A stretch of 64,000 nt of DNA from Crotophaga sulcirostris. Lineage: Eukaryota > Chordata > Aves > Cuculiformes > Crotophagidae. Made by a program: the position numbers and the translations under genes. The stretch is from contig VYZB01000222.1 in the NCBI GenBank assembly GCA_013397455.1, positions 468,376 through 532,375 on the forward strand, in the 5' to 3' direction. Positions 24,601-35,935 of this stretch are shown piece after piece (position 1 is the first letter of the stretch; the number at the start of each line of letters is the position of its first letter). Under the pieces are notes generated by a model, which made no database searches, was not told the DNA's origin, and worked only from the letters and a program-made list of their open reading frames with translations.

Positions 24601-26559
24601 TTTGCAAATGGCGCCATGGTGCCTACTACTCAACCACCTTCTGATGCTGAGTCTTGTCACTAAGCAAACAGAAGTGCTCTTTGGCAAAATGACCTTCTTC
24701 CTGAGGCTTTGGCAGCTATCCTAGGAAGCGTACACACACATGAAATGGTTCTCCCTATCCTAGCTATCCTGTTATCCAATGGACTGTCTGGAAGTCCTTG
24801 TCAAGAGACTGCAGCGTACTCAGTACTAAGGAACTTTTCGATGTGAGAAAAATAGCAGTGCATGCAGAATTTTAAGGCAGAGGGGCACAGTCAGTGCTCA
24901 GATGCCATTTCAGTAACCTCCTTCTGTGTTTGAAATGTACTGCTGTTCTGATTTGATCCCATCAGAGGCCAATTGTAATGACCTAGGTGCCGTCTGACTT
25001 TTTACATAGCAAAATAATTACTTTCGGATGTCATATGAGCTCTCAGCAGTTTCAGAGCAGTCTGTCGCATCATACGAGCTGGGAACGTGCTGGAGGACTT
25101 CATGGTTGTATGGCCTGCCCATTCGTTCAGACTTTTTTCACCCCATTAGCCACTGGAGTGTGCAATGTGTGCACCTGGAGCACTTTGCCATCAGCAATGT
25201 AGTTCTTGTGCACTTTCCAACTTTCTGAACCTGTGTGCAGCTAGCAGGGATGATCGGAGGATTTGTTTCAAGTGCCCTAAAACAGCAATGAAGCCACACT
25301 CTAAGCAACTGTCTTCCAGTTATGTGCTGTAGATGGTGTATCAATCAAAGAAAAAAAAATCCATTAAAAGTTTCTTAAGGTGATTTATGCGTGTTTGAGC
25401 AGAACTTCAATTCCCTGTCTCTGTATTGGGGTGTTGTGGCCCCACTGTGCTCCACACATACCCCTGTGAACTGAATACAGCGTGGCTCACTATTAAGATT
25501 CTATTAAGACTATTCAGGTGGCTAACAAGTATAATACCTTGCTGATCTTACAGTAAGCATAATAGATAATAACTTAGATGACAAACATCCATTAAATAGT
25601 GTCCATTTTAAATTGACCAACAGATGGCACTATCAGTCTCCTTTTCTCTTGTGGCTCAGAAACAAATCTTAAAGAAACAATTTGGATCTCTGCTGCTCAA
25701 TTCAGTAATTTCTTTCTAATTAATATTTCATGTAAATTCCTAATGTCTTATAATAGCACTTTAAATCTGTGCACGCCTACATGTGCAATGAAACAAATTG
25801 TAAGGATACATATTCATGAATTTAACCTATAATGTTCCTGATAGTGCATTAAATGACTCTTGATTTTCGAGGAGTTTATAATTCAAGCCTGAATGTGAAT
25901 AATTTAAGTAGGAAAGGCACCACATGTGATCCTCTCAGTTTAACAGATGCATACAATCATGGAAAGCTAAAAAGCAGTTTGAAAATTGATGGAATAGGAT
26001 AAATTGCATAAAAAGTATACCACACTAATTTCTGGAAACTCTGCCTTTCACTTTTCTCAAATTTATAGTAAGTTTTGATATTATTCTGTAACTTTAAGCT
26101 GTCTTTTCAGGATCCGTAGAAAACACCATCAACTGATAAAAATGATGACTTATAGCAGCTACCTTCTCCTATATTATCTGAATTGCTAATGAGATTTCCT
26201 GAATTTCTCTTTTCTGAGAAAGTGTCAGGAATAAGATCTGCCTGGACATAGAGAAAAGAAAGATAAAGTCACAAGGAAAGAGAGAGTAACATAGAGTTTA
26301 AAGGAACTATTATATGGCTTTGAAGGGATAAATATTGTGCAGTGTAGACATCTAGCTTTGGTTAGCTACTGCGAAAGAGACTGCTAAGGCTACACTGTAT
26401 ATGTTACCACCCTCAAAACAAAGAAGGGGCTTTTTCCATACGTTTAAATGGAATTTCCTGCAATTTAATGTGTGCCAGTTGTCACTTGTCCTTGCATCAG
26501 GTACCACTGAGAAGTGTCTGCCTCCATCATCTCAAAACCAATCCCCCATTTATACATAT
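12611..26559. other. Intergenic, no genes recognised; minor simple repeats
   Basis: About 14 kb of AT-rich sequence without a recognisable exon. Minor simple-sequence features are a TA-dinucleotide run at 15573-15591, an A-rich AAT-type low-complexity patch at about 20682-20770, and a TATATATA run near 22042. All open frames are below about 105 codons and unlike known families. Some parts could be conserved noncoding DNA, for example the homopolymer-poor AT-rich stretch at about 25680-25930. I cannot show this without alignment. Confidence 0.55.
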
Positions 26560-26765
26560 TGATAAAAGCTCCCTTGAGCCTTCTCCAGGCTGAGCAGTCT
26601 CAGCTCTCTCAGGCTCTCCCTGTAGGAGAGATGCTTCAGTCTCTTGGTCATTTTTGTGGTCCTTTGCTGGACTTGCTCTGGTATGTGGGGAGCACAGAGC
26701 TGGACACGGTGCTCTTGATGTGCTCTCACCAGGGCGGAGGGGAAGCATCACCTCCCTGTGCTCAC
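26560..26765 (-). mobile_element. CR1 LINE internal fragment, minus orientation
   Basis: The reverse-complement CR1 signature is clear: 'gagccttctccaggctgag', then 'gctctctcaggctctccctg', 'tttttgtggtcctttgctgg', 'gagcacagagctggacacgg', and finally 'atcacctccctg'. This is the part of CR1 ORF2 near the 3' end. Both the 3' terminus and the 5' parts are missing, so this is a truncated, diverged copy. Confidence 0.85.
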
Positions 26766-29700
26766 AGATAGCACACCATTTTTCTTTCACAGTAGTCCCA
26801 TCCACCTTGACAACATGATGTCACTTTAGGAAGACCTAAAGGTTGCTTTTGACTTTTACTATTTATTATTTTATCCTGAAAGGTATTGCCTGCTCTTAGT
26901 ATATAGCCTGAAAGGGCAGCCTTGGCATGAAGTTGTTTATCAGCCTGACTACTTCAGACAGCCTTAGGCCAGCTTCTGCATGGTTGTCCTCCCTGGATAA
27001 TCAGTATGCACTTTGTGCAAAGCATCTCTGAAGTACTACTACTCTGAATTGCTTGGTTTCACTAGTTGTTGACTGATTTTGCACAAATGTATGTGAGTAA
27101 ACAAAATGTTAGTAAGGTTTGGAACCAGTTTTTTTTTCCTAGTAAGGGAATAGCAATATTATTCCAATTTCCTTGTTGTGGCTGATTAGAAATATATACT
27201 TAACTTGCAGAGCACCAAGACAAACTGCAGTGAGGGTGCAAGAAGGCAGATGCAAGGTCTAGTAGCAAATGCAAAGTGAGCTTCATTTATACTCAAGGCT
27301 TTTGACTTTTTTTTTCTAGAGGTATTTTTACCACCACAGGTATTTCAGTTATGTTTTAATTAAGCTGTGTGATTATAGGTGCTTGTCAACAGAGGACACC
27401 TACCTGGGTAATTAGAATGACAGCGTAAGTGATAATTATAGAATATAAAGAGTAGCTAAAAATGCCCTGTTGTGGTGCAGTTAAATCCTGCACAGCCACT
27501 CTGCTTTCCTTAACACATCTCATTGGTGCTTAACTCATTGGCTTGCTGTTGACTCGCACTACATCACTTCAAACTAGATGAGGGAATTATTTAACTTGAA
27601 AACTTTATAAGATGGAAATACAGCAGGAATATGAATGGAGGGAAAGCAACCAACACACCAACCAAAGCCTCTCCTGTATTACAGTACAGTGTGTTCCATG
27701 ACAGACAGAAATCCTTCTTCAGCAGCTGCTAAATAAATTTATTGTTCCACAGTAAATTCTGTTTAGAAATCCCCAAGGCCTATGTCAGCATGCCACTTAA
27801 GACCATGCTCAAATCCAGTCAGATTTCATGAATTATTTAAGCTCTAGTCAGGCTGGGCTATGTGCAAGGAAAGGTTGCAAAACCAGACATATTAATAAAT
27901 ACCTACTTTATTAAGCTATTGTTTGTTAATCCTTTTCCATTAATACTTTGCTTAGGTAGGGTTTAGTTTATAAGTGTAGATTTTTTTTCCCTTTTGATTG
28001 GCTTTAAGCTGCTGGAAATCAGCAGTAATATATGAACAAATTATTCTTAATTTTAACTTAGATTTCAAAGAAACAATGGAAGTTAATGGAATTTTTCCTT
28101 TACATCAACAGTCAGGCCTTTTAAAAGTTTTCCAGAAAGCCTTTGAATTCCTTCGTCTTTATATTTTACAGTCCCTGAGAACACCTGTGAAGAAATCCAA
28201 AAGGAATGGATGTGAATCCAAACTTTTATACAGAACTCTGAAATGCAACGTTTCTTAATTATGCTATTTGTGGACTAAAACCTTAATGGTTAGAGTGAAA
28301 TCTTCAGAAAAAGAAGCACGATTTTTGAATTCTAACCTCCCCTACCTGCATGCAGCTTTCAGCATAGTTTGTATATTTTTGAGGTGTTCTTGCTTTATAT
28401 GTCATAGTTATTTTCCTTAACCTGACGTTTTGGAAAGAGAACAAGCCAGCAGTTCTCTCGTATGCACTCCTTTTTTATTTGACAATATCATAGGAGAAAG
28501 GAAGTGCAGCTGTTCCTTTTCCTCTGAATCTAAAGGAAAGTTTCTGTGTTAAGGACCTGCCTTGCAGCCTCAGGAAGACAGTGGTAGATGTTTAGCTTTG
28601 CATGAGGTTCATATTCTCTTGATTTATGGTGAGTAGGGATAATTCTATAAGATACAAAGTATTGTATCTTAATTTGTGTGTTGGAACCTCACTGTAAATT
28701 CGTTGTCCAAGATGTTTACCTTTCATAATTAAATTGCAGTAGCTAGTTTTATTGCTGTTGTCAGGGATAAATCTTTGATCTGAGAGCTTTCATGCTCTAT
28801 ATTTCTATTGCTCACCTTTTTATTACGGGTAAGGGATTATTTTTTACTATCTTCCTGGCTGTCTTGACAGAAACCTAACTTATATTGGTCTATGCCTTAT
28901 AATTTATTTGTTGAGTGGAGAAACCTTGTATTAATAAGCTTTTTACATATTGCCCCATACTGTTATGTTCTTTCAGCTTATGTGCAGGTACATTCCAGTT
29001 TTCAGTAGAATTTTTAACCTCGGTTTCTGATCTTTAGGCCATCTATCTTGCTGTCTTCAAGCAGCACACATAACTGCTAGTACTATTAAAGGACACTGTT
29101 TAACCTCTTGTATAGTACCAAACCCCAAAATTCTGGAAAAAAGAAGATGAAGGTTGTATTGAAGAAACACAGAAATCCCCCTGTGGAATTGCTGTCTAGT
29201 ACATATAGGGTTTTCTTTTAAGGCAGAGAGAACAATAGTCATAAATGCTATTTGGTATAGAGCTTTTCCAGAGAAGACCTTGAATGGCTGAAACATTTGT
29301 GAAAATGCAACTGATAGCCTTGTGTGTAAAAATAAAATGAAGTTCCAGCTATGAGAATTACAATAGAGAACTAAAGCAATTCGGAAGAATTATAAACAGC
29401 GTAAAATGTAATTGCAGCATTTAACGTTTATGCTGTAGTGTCATAAACATCAGCCAATAGTGCCTTCAGCAGATATTAAACTGCCTTGCTTCCCCAGTGG
29501 GATGGGCACATGTAGTGATCATTCCAGTCGCTTCTTGTGCACAGCTGTCCCAAGTTCTCTCTTGGCGAAGAGGATGCTTTTCGCCACCTTTCTGTGTCTC
29601 TTCTTGCATTTTGGGATTTGTCAGAATTTTACCAAGGATTTATGTTAACTGGGGAGCCAAGATGCTGCCATTGCAATCTCAGTTCTGTACTTTATAGCTT

Positions 29701-32700
29701 TTTGATATATATACACTATACACGGTATCACGGCTTCTAAAAATTCTGTTTAGGCAGTGCACTGGTAACAAATGGACGTGATCCAATATTCTAACTTTCT
29801 GCTTTTTTTCAAATCCGACTTCCCCTTCCTCCCACCCATCCTTCGATTATGTATACAAAGGTCAGAACAAAACCCGAACCGTACTTTGAACCCTGCAGCT
29901 GTCTGCATTAAAATGGGTTGATGTTCAAGTGTATTTCGCTTCATCTATGTCGGGTTGGATGCTATTTATGAAGCTGGAAATGCTCCCCCGTGTGGCTAAT
30001 TTATCCCTTAACATTTTTATATTTTTAAAACCTGGTCTCAGTGTCTGATGGGTAAAATACTGGCAAGAACAAAGTGTTGCTCTAAATACTGTTGGAAATG
30101 TAGCAACAATTTTCAGTTTATGTTCAGGAAATAGTAATTAGTGGGTACTAATAGGAGTGGTTTGAGTGTGCACAAAATCTACCTGTATGTCTCAAACACG
30201 ACTTTTGACATGAAAAATTAGTTTGGCCATCTCTTGACAGAGGTTGCTAACGTTGCTGGAGTTTAAGAAAGCCATAGGATATGCTAAATTCAAAGCCCAG
30301 TTCAAAGCCCAGCCAAAGTATTGTGTACTTATATGAATTTTATGATCTTTTGGTAAAAAGAAAGCACTATGTTTATATTATGTTGTGAAGGGAGAAGAGG
30401 TTGTACATCTTTTTTATTAGAATATATTTTCTTATCACACCTTGTGATGGGAAAAAATATTGTTTCTAGAAGAAAAAATAAACAAACAAACAAACTAAAC
30501 ACCTAGATTTCAGCTTTAAGGGTTTTTAACATTATCTCTGAATTGGATAGCTTTGGAGCTGGACGTCCCTGCCAGGCAAGCCATGTTTTACCAGCTGGCT
30601 GCCTACAACAGTGACCAGGCACTTAACACTATATAGGGCTTGCAATGAGATTTTTCAATCTTATAAAGTGGCAATAGCATTTTCCTTTCTCCGTTCCAAA
30701 CAGTTCAGTTGAAGGTAATTAATATACTAGTTTTAAGAGGTGTAACTTGAAAAAGAAAATGTAACAGTTTAGAAAATTCATATAGTAGGGCTATTTTCAA
30801 GGATGTTTGAGTTACTTTGAAAGAAGTCTTATTTTCATATGCAAATTGAGGAGTTTCGGAAGCAGTTTTGGATGAGTTTTTTCTGATAAGTGATACAAAC
30901 ACAATATTCAATGTTGTCCAGCCTTTGGGGTAGCCTTTTTAATTGGTTCAGTCTGCCACTTGTGACTTGATTGTGATGGTGTTACCTTGTACTCACTCTT
31001 ACTTTGTGGAAGCATTTATAATTCAAATATTTAAAAACAACTGTAGACGTTCTTTTCAGCTTTGACAACTTGCATAAGTTTTGTGATTTGAATGTCTTCC
31101 CAAAAGACTCAACTACTGGAATCAATCAGTTGCACTGAGAACATTGGCTTTCATTAAAATTAAATACCATAAGAAAATCTGCAGTCTGCCTTTGCAGAGG
31201 AATTCTTTAAATGTTGAACTGATTGTGGGTTGTTGATTCAAAAGTGAAAAGCCAAAGATAAATAATCACAATTTTCATGACATTGAAACTTGTCTAAGAC
31301 TTTTGGAAGTCAGGTTGCTGTTTTTCCTTGACTTTCAAAATAGTGAGATTTGGAACAACTAAACAACATCTGCTGAAAATAAAAATGTTTTATGATTAAA
31401 GTGAGCAAAAAAAGAACTGCTCCAGAAGCTGCTCCAGCTAGTACAGAAACACTCATTGACCAAATAATCAATTTATTTCCTGTTTTTTGTGCAATTCCAT
31501 GCCTCTGCTTTCAGTCTTAATGACTTTGTATTTTTCCTTTATCTGTCAATCAATTGATACTAGTCCAAATTTAGGCTTTCAATATGCTCAGTATTGCTTA
31601 CTATAGCCATTCAAAAATTAGATCTTGCTCCTGCTCTCTTTCCTGAAGTCATGTCAGCTAGCAGTGATACGCAATTTCAGCCTGTAGTGAGGTTTCCTCA
31701 TTGTCCTGGGACAGCAGAATACGCTTCTACATCTTTTTTTTTGCATATAACCTTGTTACCCCGATGCAACCTGTGCAATCCAAATGTTTATATGCACCAT
31801 ATGTGAGGTTTCCACATTATGTTTTCAATGTATTGGCCAATGTTAACAAATTTTGACAAAAGGTCAGACATTTCAGATGCATTTACAGTTTCAAGCTTAG
31901 CTTAACCTCAAGAAAATGGTGGGTTGCCCCTGGAAAGTACAGCCCCTGCGTTACTGCTTTCTCCCTTACATTAATCTAACAGTCCTGTGTGTGTGGTCAC
32001 CAGAGACTTTCTGGGATGGGTCAAAATGAACCATTTCTAGTTCAGGCCAACTCACAGCTGGCTAGGCAAGCTGACCACACAGCCACAAGATCGCTGTCAC
32101 TGGCCGAATGGCAATAGCAAGCATGTAATAGCAGGTCACTGGGAGAGTGGCAGGGAAAAGGATAGAGTTTGGGATTACCTAGTTCATTTGAAGCTGGTTG
32201 TTAAATTGAGCCACAAATCTTTAGGGATTCAGACCTCTTGATCAGATTTACAAACAGATCTACTTGTTCTTCAGAGCTTTATGCATAGTAGGAGCAAATA
32301 GTAAGAGAAGACTGGGGAAGCATCTCCAAGTGCGAACTTCCCCCTAGTGGTCTATAATGAATTCATTTTTATTGTTCTTTTTTTTTTTTCCCTAGTATCT
32401 TCATATTCTCTCATGAGACCTGTTCAGTGAGGCTCCTGTAGCAAATGAATAAATTGCTCTGAACTGGTGGCCTATTGTGCTTCAAGGAGGAATGACAGGC
32501 TGGAGGAGGGTTGAGGAGGGGAAAGCTATAAAGAAACTTAGGTCTCTGCCTTGTCTGAAATATCCTTTAAGCGTGCTGTAGGCAGAATAGAAGAGAAAAA
32601 TTCCACTGTTGCTTAGCATTCAGTTATGAGCATGGAAGCAGCCTGATTTAATTAAACAGATTAACAAATTAATTTAGACTAACACTCAGTTATCTAAGTT

Positions 32701-33084
32701 GTTAACTCACTTTTCAAGAAGGCTCTCAGAGCTCTTCTAGAAATGGAGCACTCTCTGTAGTCTCACAGATTTTGGAGATACTTCAGTTTTGTTTTAATAA
32801 ATCTTACAGTGAAATAATACCAGTAGAGTAGTGGAAAGATAGCCTTACAAGATGTCCTTCACTGATAACAAAGCATAAGTAGTTGTGACTTGCCTTATAT
32901 AAGGACATTTTCAGTTATTGAAATTTCCTTGTCCTATAAAGAGTTCCAGATCTGTAGCCTACATAGAAATGAATATATACTTCCACTGACCATGTACTCC
33001 TGTGAAGGGAGGCTTAAAGGGGTTAAAAAAAAAAATCTTATTGCACAATTGTTCTTTATATTTAGGCACCCAGTACCCATCTCA
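26766..33084. other. Intergenic, nothing recognised
   Basis: AT-rich unique sequence without a recognisable exon or LINE copy. Small details are a 12-bp tandem duplication (TTCAAAGCCCAG) at 30289-30312 and a short AAAC-type run at about 30479-30496. Confidence 0.55.
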
Positions 33085-33145
33085 GAGCATTACCAGATGC
33101 TTCTCAGGATAAAAACAAGTCCAAAGTGATGCATTGTGGAAGCTT
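33085..33145 (+). mobile_element. Possible short CR1 ORF2 relic, plus orientation
   Basis: The block 'aagtccaaagtgatgcattg', preceded by 'gataaaaac', resembles the CR1/LINE ORF2 segment after the reverse transcriptase core that encodes a D-K-x-K-V-M-H pattern. Translation here gives DKNKSKVMHCG. Only about 60 bp are recognisable and the flanks are not clearly CR1. A chance match cannot be excluded. Confidence 0.35.
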
Positions 33146-34912
33146 CCAGCCTAGAAGAATGAGTCTCTTCAAGGGCAGGTTGGTTTTCTTTTTGTAATGT
33201 TTTATATTCCTTCATTTTTTTTTTCTTTTAAAAAGGCAAGACAAAGAAAAGAATCCTGCTGAGTCATTGGTATCTGTGGCATTTTGAATTTGATGCTTTT
33301 ATACTTATTGTGGGAAATTTATATATATTTTCCTTAAGGTGCCCAAGCAAGTGTCTACTAGCTTTGCCCATGATACTTTTCTTGATTTATTTTTTTTAAC
33401 TGCATCTGAGCCTGCTGAGAGCAGGTGCCTAAAGGTACAGGACATCTCCTGTCAGGAACAAGATTATTTCAATTCTGTTGATTTATTCTAGTCAAAGAAG
33501 AGCTTGATAAATTCAGCTTAGCAAGCAGACTTCTTTGCTAATGCACTGCTGATAACTAGCCACACTAAACTGCTCTGCTGGAGACCAATATTTCTATATG
33601 TTTGGCCGTTGATTGCTGTTAACAAGCACCACATACAGCTTCTTCTGTTTCTTGTAAGCTTGGTCAGAATCACCTGTACTGTCTTGTTCCCACAGTGCAT
33701 AACACTGTTTCAAAACTTTCCGAAGGAATTTATTGTACTCATGGATATTTATGCATAACTTTTAAGTCTATTTATGGCTATGTGCTGCTCTTAAAGTATT
33801 TGGAATTGATATCTGTTGTTTCTTAAAAAGTGACTAATTCCAAAAACATTTTTACTGTCACACATCTAAGTGTTGCATGTGTCTGATTAGCAAAGCAAAT
33901 GAGAGAAAGTTTACATATGCTGATAAAAGATAAAAAAATGAGAATTTCCAAGATTCTTTTCTGCTACTGCAGATGAGTAACACATGTTCTGTGTTTTTAG
34001 ACCCCAAGCACTTCAGAAAAATAAGAGATTCCTGTCTTCAAAAAGTCATGTGCTTTGGTTTAATGAATGAGCAGAATACATAGTACAAACCAGTGAAAAC
34101 CCGAGTGCTGAGAAAACATGCAAGGAGGTGAAATAATGTCTGTATAAGACTTGGACATTTAGTAACAATCAGGTGCTACATCATGTACTTTATTGAGACT
34201 TTTCTTGCATACCTAATGCATGAAAACCCCAGGCTGAGTTGGGTCCTTGTGTAAAACTTTGAAACGTGCTTGTGTGAAGTTAGAGAGGCTTCTTTTATTG
34301 AGTCTAGGCATGCGCTTATGTATTTTACTAGGTTTGGATTTTGGTTTGTGAAGGTTTAGAAATAACTGATTTTATCTTTATAAGCTGTATGAGGACATGC
34401 AGAATGAAGTCTAAAGGAATAAGATCATGACAAATGTCTCAAAACATTAAATGGTTATTCTTAGTATTTATGAATATATGCCTAAACTGCTCTTGCACTG
34501 CTTCCAAGGCTTATCCATTGCTATTAAGAGACAAATTTACAGGGCATCTCTTACAGTAAATGTTCTTATTAGACGTTGGGTAACCTTGCTGTCTGAAAGG
34601 ACAGGCTGTGCACAGGTCCTGCTAGGGGGCAGGATTGGTTTGCCAAATCTTAAAAAACTGGGGTCTCTTGCCTTTCCAAGTTACTCTTGAGTTACTCTCT
34701 GCAGGGACTATGAAAAGACTGTCACCATCGTTAATTTCTCTGTAACAAGGGCACAGATAAGGTAAGGAGTTCACTGTTAAAATGGAACCTGAAGGATGCC
34801 TGTAGGATTTGCAGGCTCTGAAACACAAGTTGGTGTTATGATGGTCCACTGAAGGTTGTAAACTATGAACCCAATCAAATGAAAGGGAAGCAGATAGGAT
34901 AATGAAGGTAAC
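33146..34912. other. Intergenic, nothing recognised
   Basis: AT-rich sequence with a T-rich patch around 33216-33230 and no recognisable gene or transposon. Confidence 0.55.
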
Positions 34913-35346
34913 TATCACAGTATCACAGTATCACAGTATCGCAAGGTTGGAAAGGACCTCTGAGATCATCAAGTCCATCCTATAAGCCAACACTAACACC
35001 ATCTCATCACCTAAACCATGGCACTCAGTGCCTCATCCAGTCTTCCCTTAAACACCTCCAAGGTCGNNNNNNNNNNNNNNNNNNNNNNNNNNNNNNNNNN
35101 NNNNNNNNNNNNNNNNNNNNNNNNNNNNNNNNNNNNNNNNNNNNNNNNNNNNNNNNNNNNNNNNNNNNNNNNNNNNNNNNNNNNNNNNNNNNNNNNNNNN
35201 NNNNNNNNNNNNNNNNNNNNNNNNNNNNNNNNNNNNNNNNNNNNNNNNNNNNNNNNNNNNNNNNNNNNNNNNNNNNNNNNNCTAAACAGCCTCAGCTCCC
35301 TCAGTCGCTCCTTGTAGGGCTTGTGCTCCAGCCCCTTCACCAGCTA
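34913..35346 (-). mobile_element. CR1 LINE 3' end, minus orientation, interrupted by an assembly gap
   Basis: The left end carries three perfect TATCACAG octamers (34913-34936), the 3'-terminal repeat typical of CR1. Then come 'aaggttggaaaggacctctg', 'gagatcatcaagtccatcc' and 'aaacacctccaagg', in reverse-complement orientation. After the gap the text resumes with 'cagcctcagctccctcagtc' and 'gtgctccagccccttcacc', which is further 5' in the same element. Using the copy at 45526-45940 as a ruler, the missing part should be about 227 bp, close to the 215 N. This supports one continuous CR1. Confidence 0.9.
35067..35281. other. Assembly gap (215 N) inside a CR1 copy
   Basis: The 215 undetermined bases are flanked on both sides by the same CR1 element. 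Nothing suggests that a gene is hidden here. Confidence 0.98.
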
Positions 35347-35522
35347 GGTCACTCTTTTGATTTCAGCATCTGTTATTCAGAGACTGATAAAAAAAATATT
35401 CTTCTAAAGCTCTTGACCCAAAATTAGCATTAAAAATTGCTTTGCTACTTTTTTTGAAATCAAAATTAACTTTTTGTGTCATATTTCATGTTCCTGTACT
35501 TTTTCCCCATACAAAAGATATA
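35347..35522. other. Short spacer between two opposed CR1 copies
   Basis: 176 bp of AT-rich, non-CR1 sequence separates the 5' ends of the minus-oriented and plus-oriented CR1 copies. Confidence 0.7.
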
Positions 35523-35935
35523 TGGAGCTACTAGAAATAGTCCAGCAAAGGGCGCCTAAAAAGACTAAAGGATTGAAGCATATATTGTATGAGGAAAGGC
35601 TGAGAGGGCTGAGGCTGGAAAACAGAAGGTTCAAAGGGATCTCATCCATGTTTTATACACTGATATTTATTGTCTGAAGGGAGGATGTAAAGAAAGTGAA
35701 GCCAAATTTTCAGTGGTGCTCAGTGACAGGACAAGATACAATGGGCACAAACTGAAACACGGAAGGGTCCTTCTGAACATCAGGAGACATTTATTTACTG
35801 TGAGGGTGACTGAGGAGTAGCATAGGCTGTCCAGACATGTTGTGGAATCTCCATTCTTGGTGATATTCAAAAGCTGTCCGGACATGGTCCTGAGCAACCA
35901 TCTCTATGCTGCTAGAGCGTTGTTAGGTGGTTGTA
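35523..35935 (+). mobile_element. CR1 LINE ORF2 3' region, plus orientation
   Basis: This is sense-oriented CR1 text: 'tggagctactagaaatagtc', 'tatgaggaaaggctgagagg', 'gtggtgctcagtgacaggac', 'aatgggcacaaactgaaaca', 'catcaggagacatttattta', 'ggtgactgaggagtagcata', 'gatattcaaaagctgtccgg'. This is the C-terminal part of the CR1 reverse transcriptase ORF. Frameshifts and stops break the frame. The 3' untranslated end and octamer repeats are missing or unrecognisable. It forms a head-to-head pair with the copy at 34913-35346. Confidence 0.9.

Noticed and set aside
24481..24663. Short Cys-rich plus-strand frame starting MRICRKIF
   Set aside because: Only 60 codons, no splice or promoter context, and composition typical of chance frames in AT-rich DNA.
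25810..25817. ATATTCAT octamer matching the POU1F1 (Pit-1) binding consensus
   Set aside because: A single 8-base match in 64 kb of AT-rich DNA is expected many times by chance, even though POU1F1 is a neighbour of CHMP2B in vertebrates.
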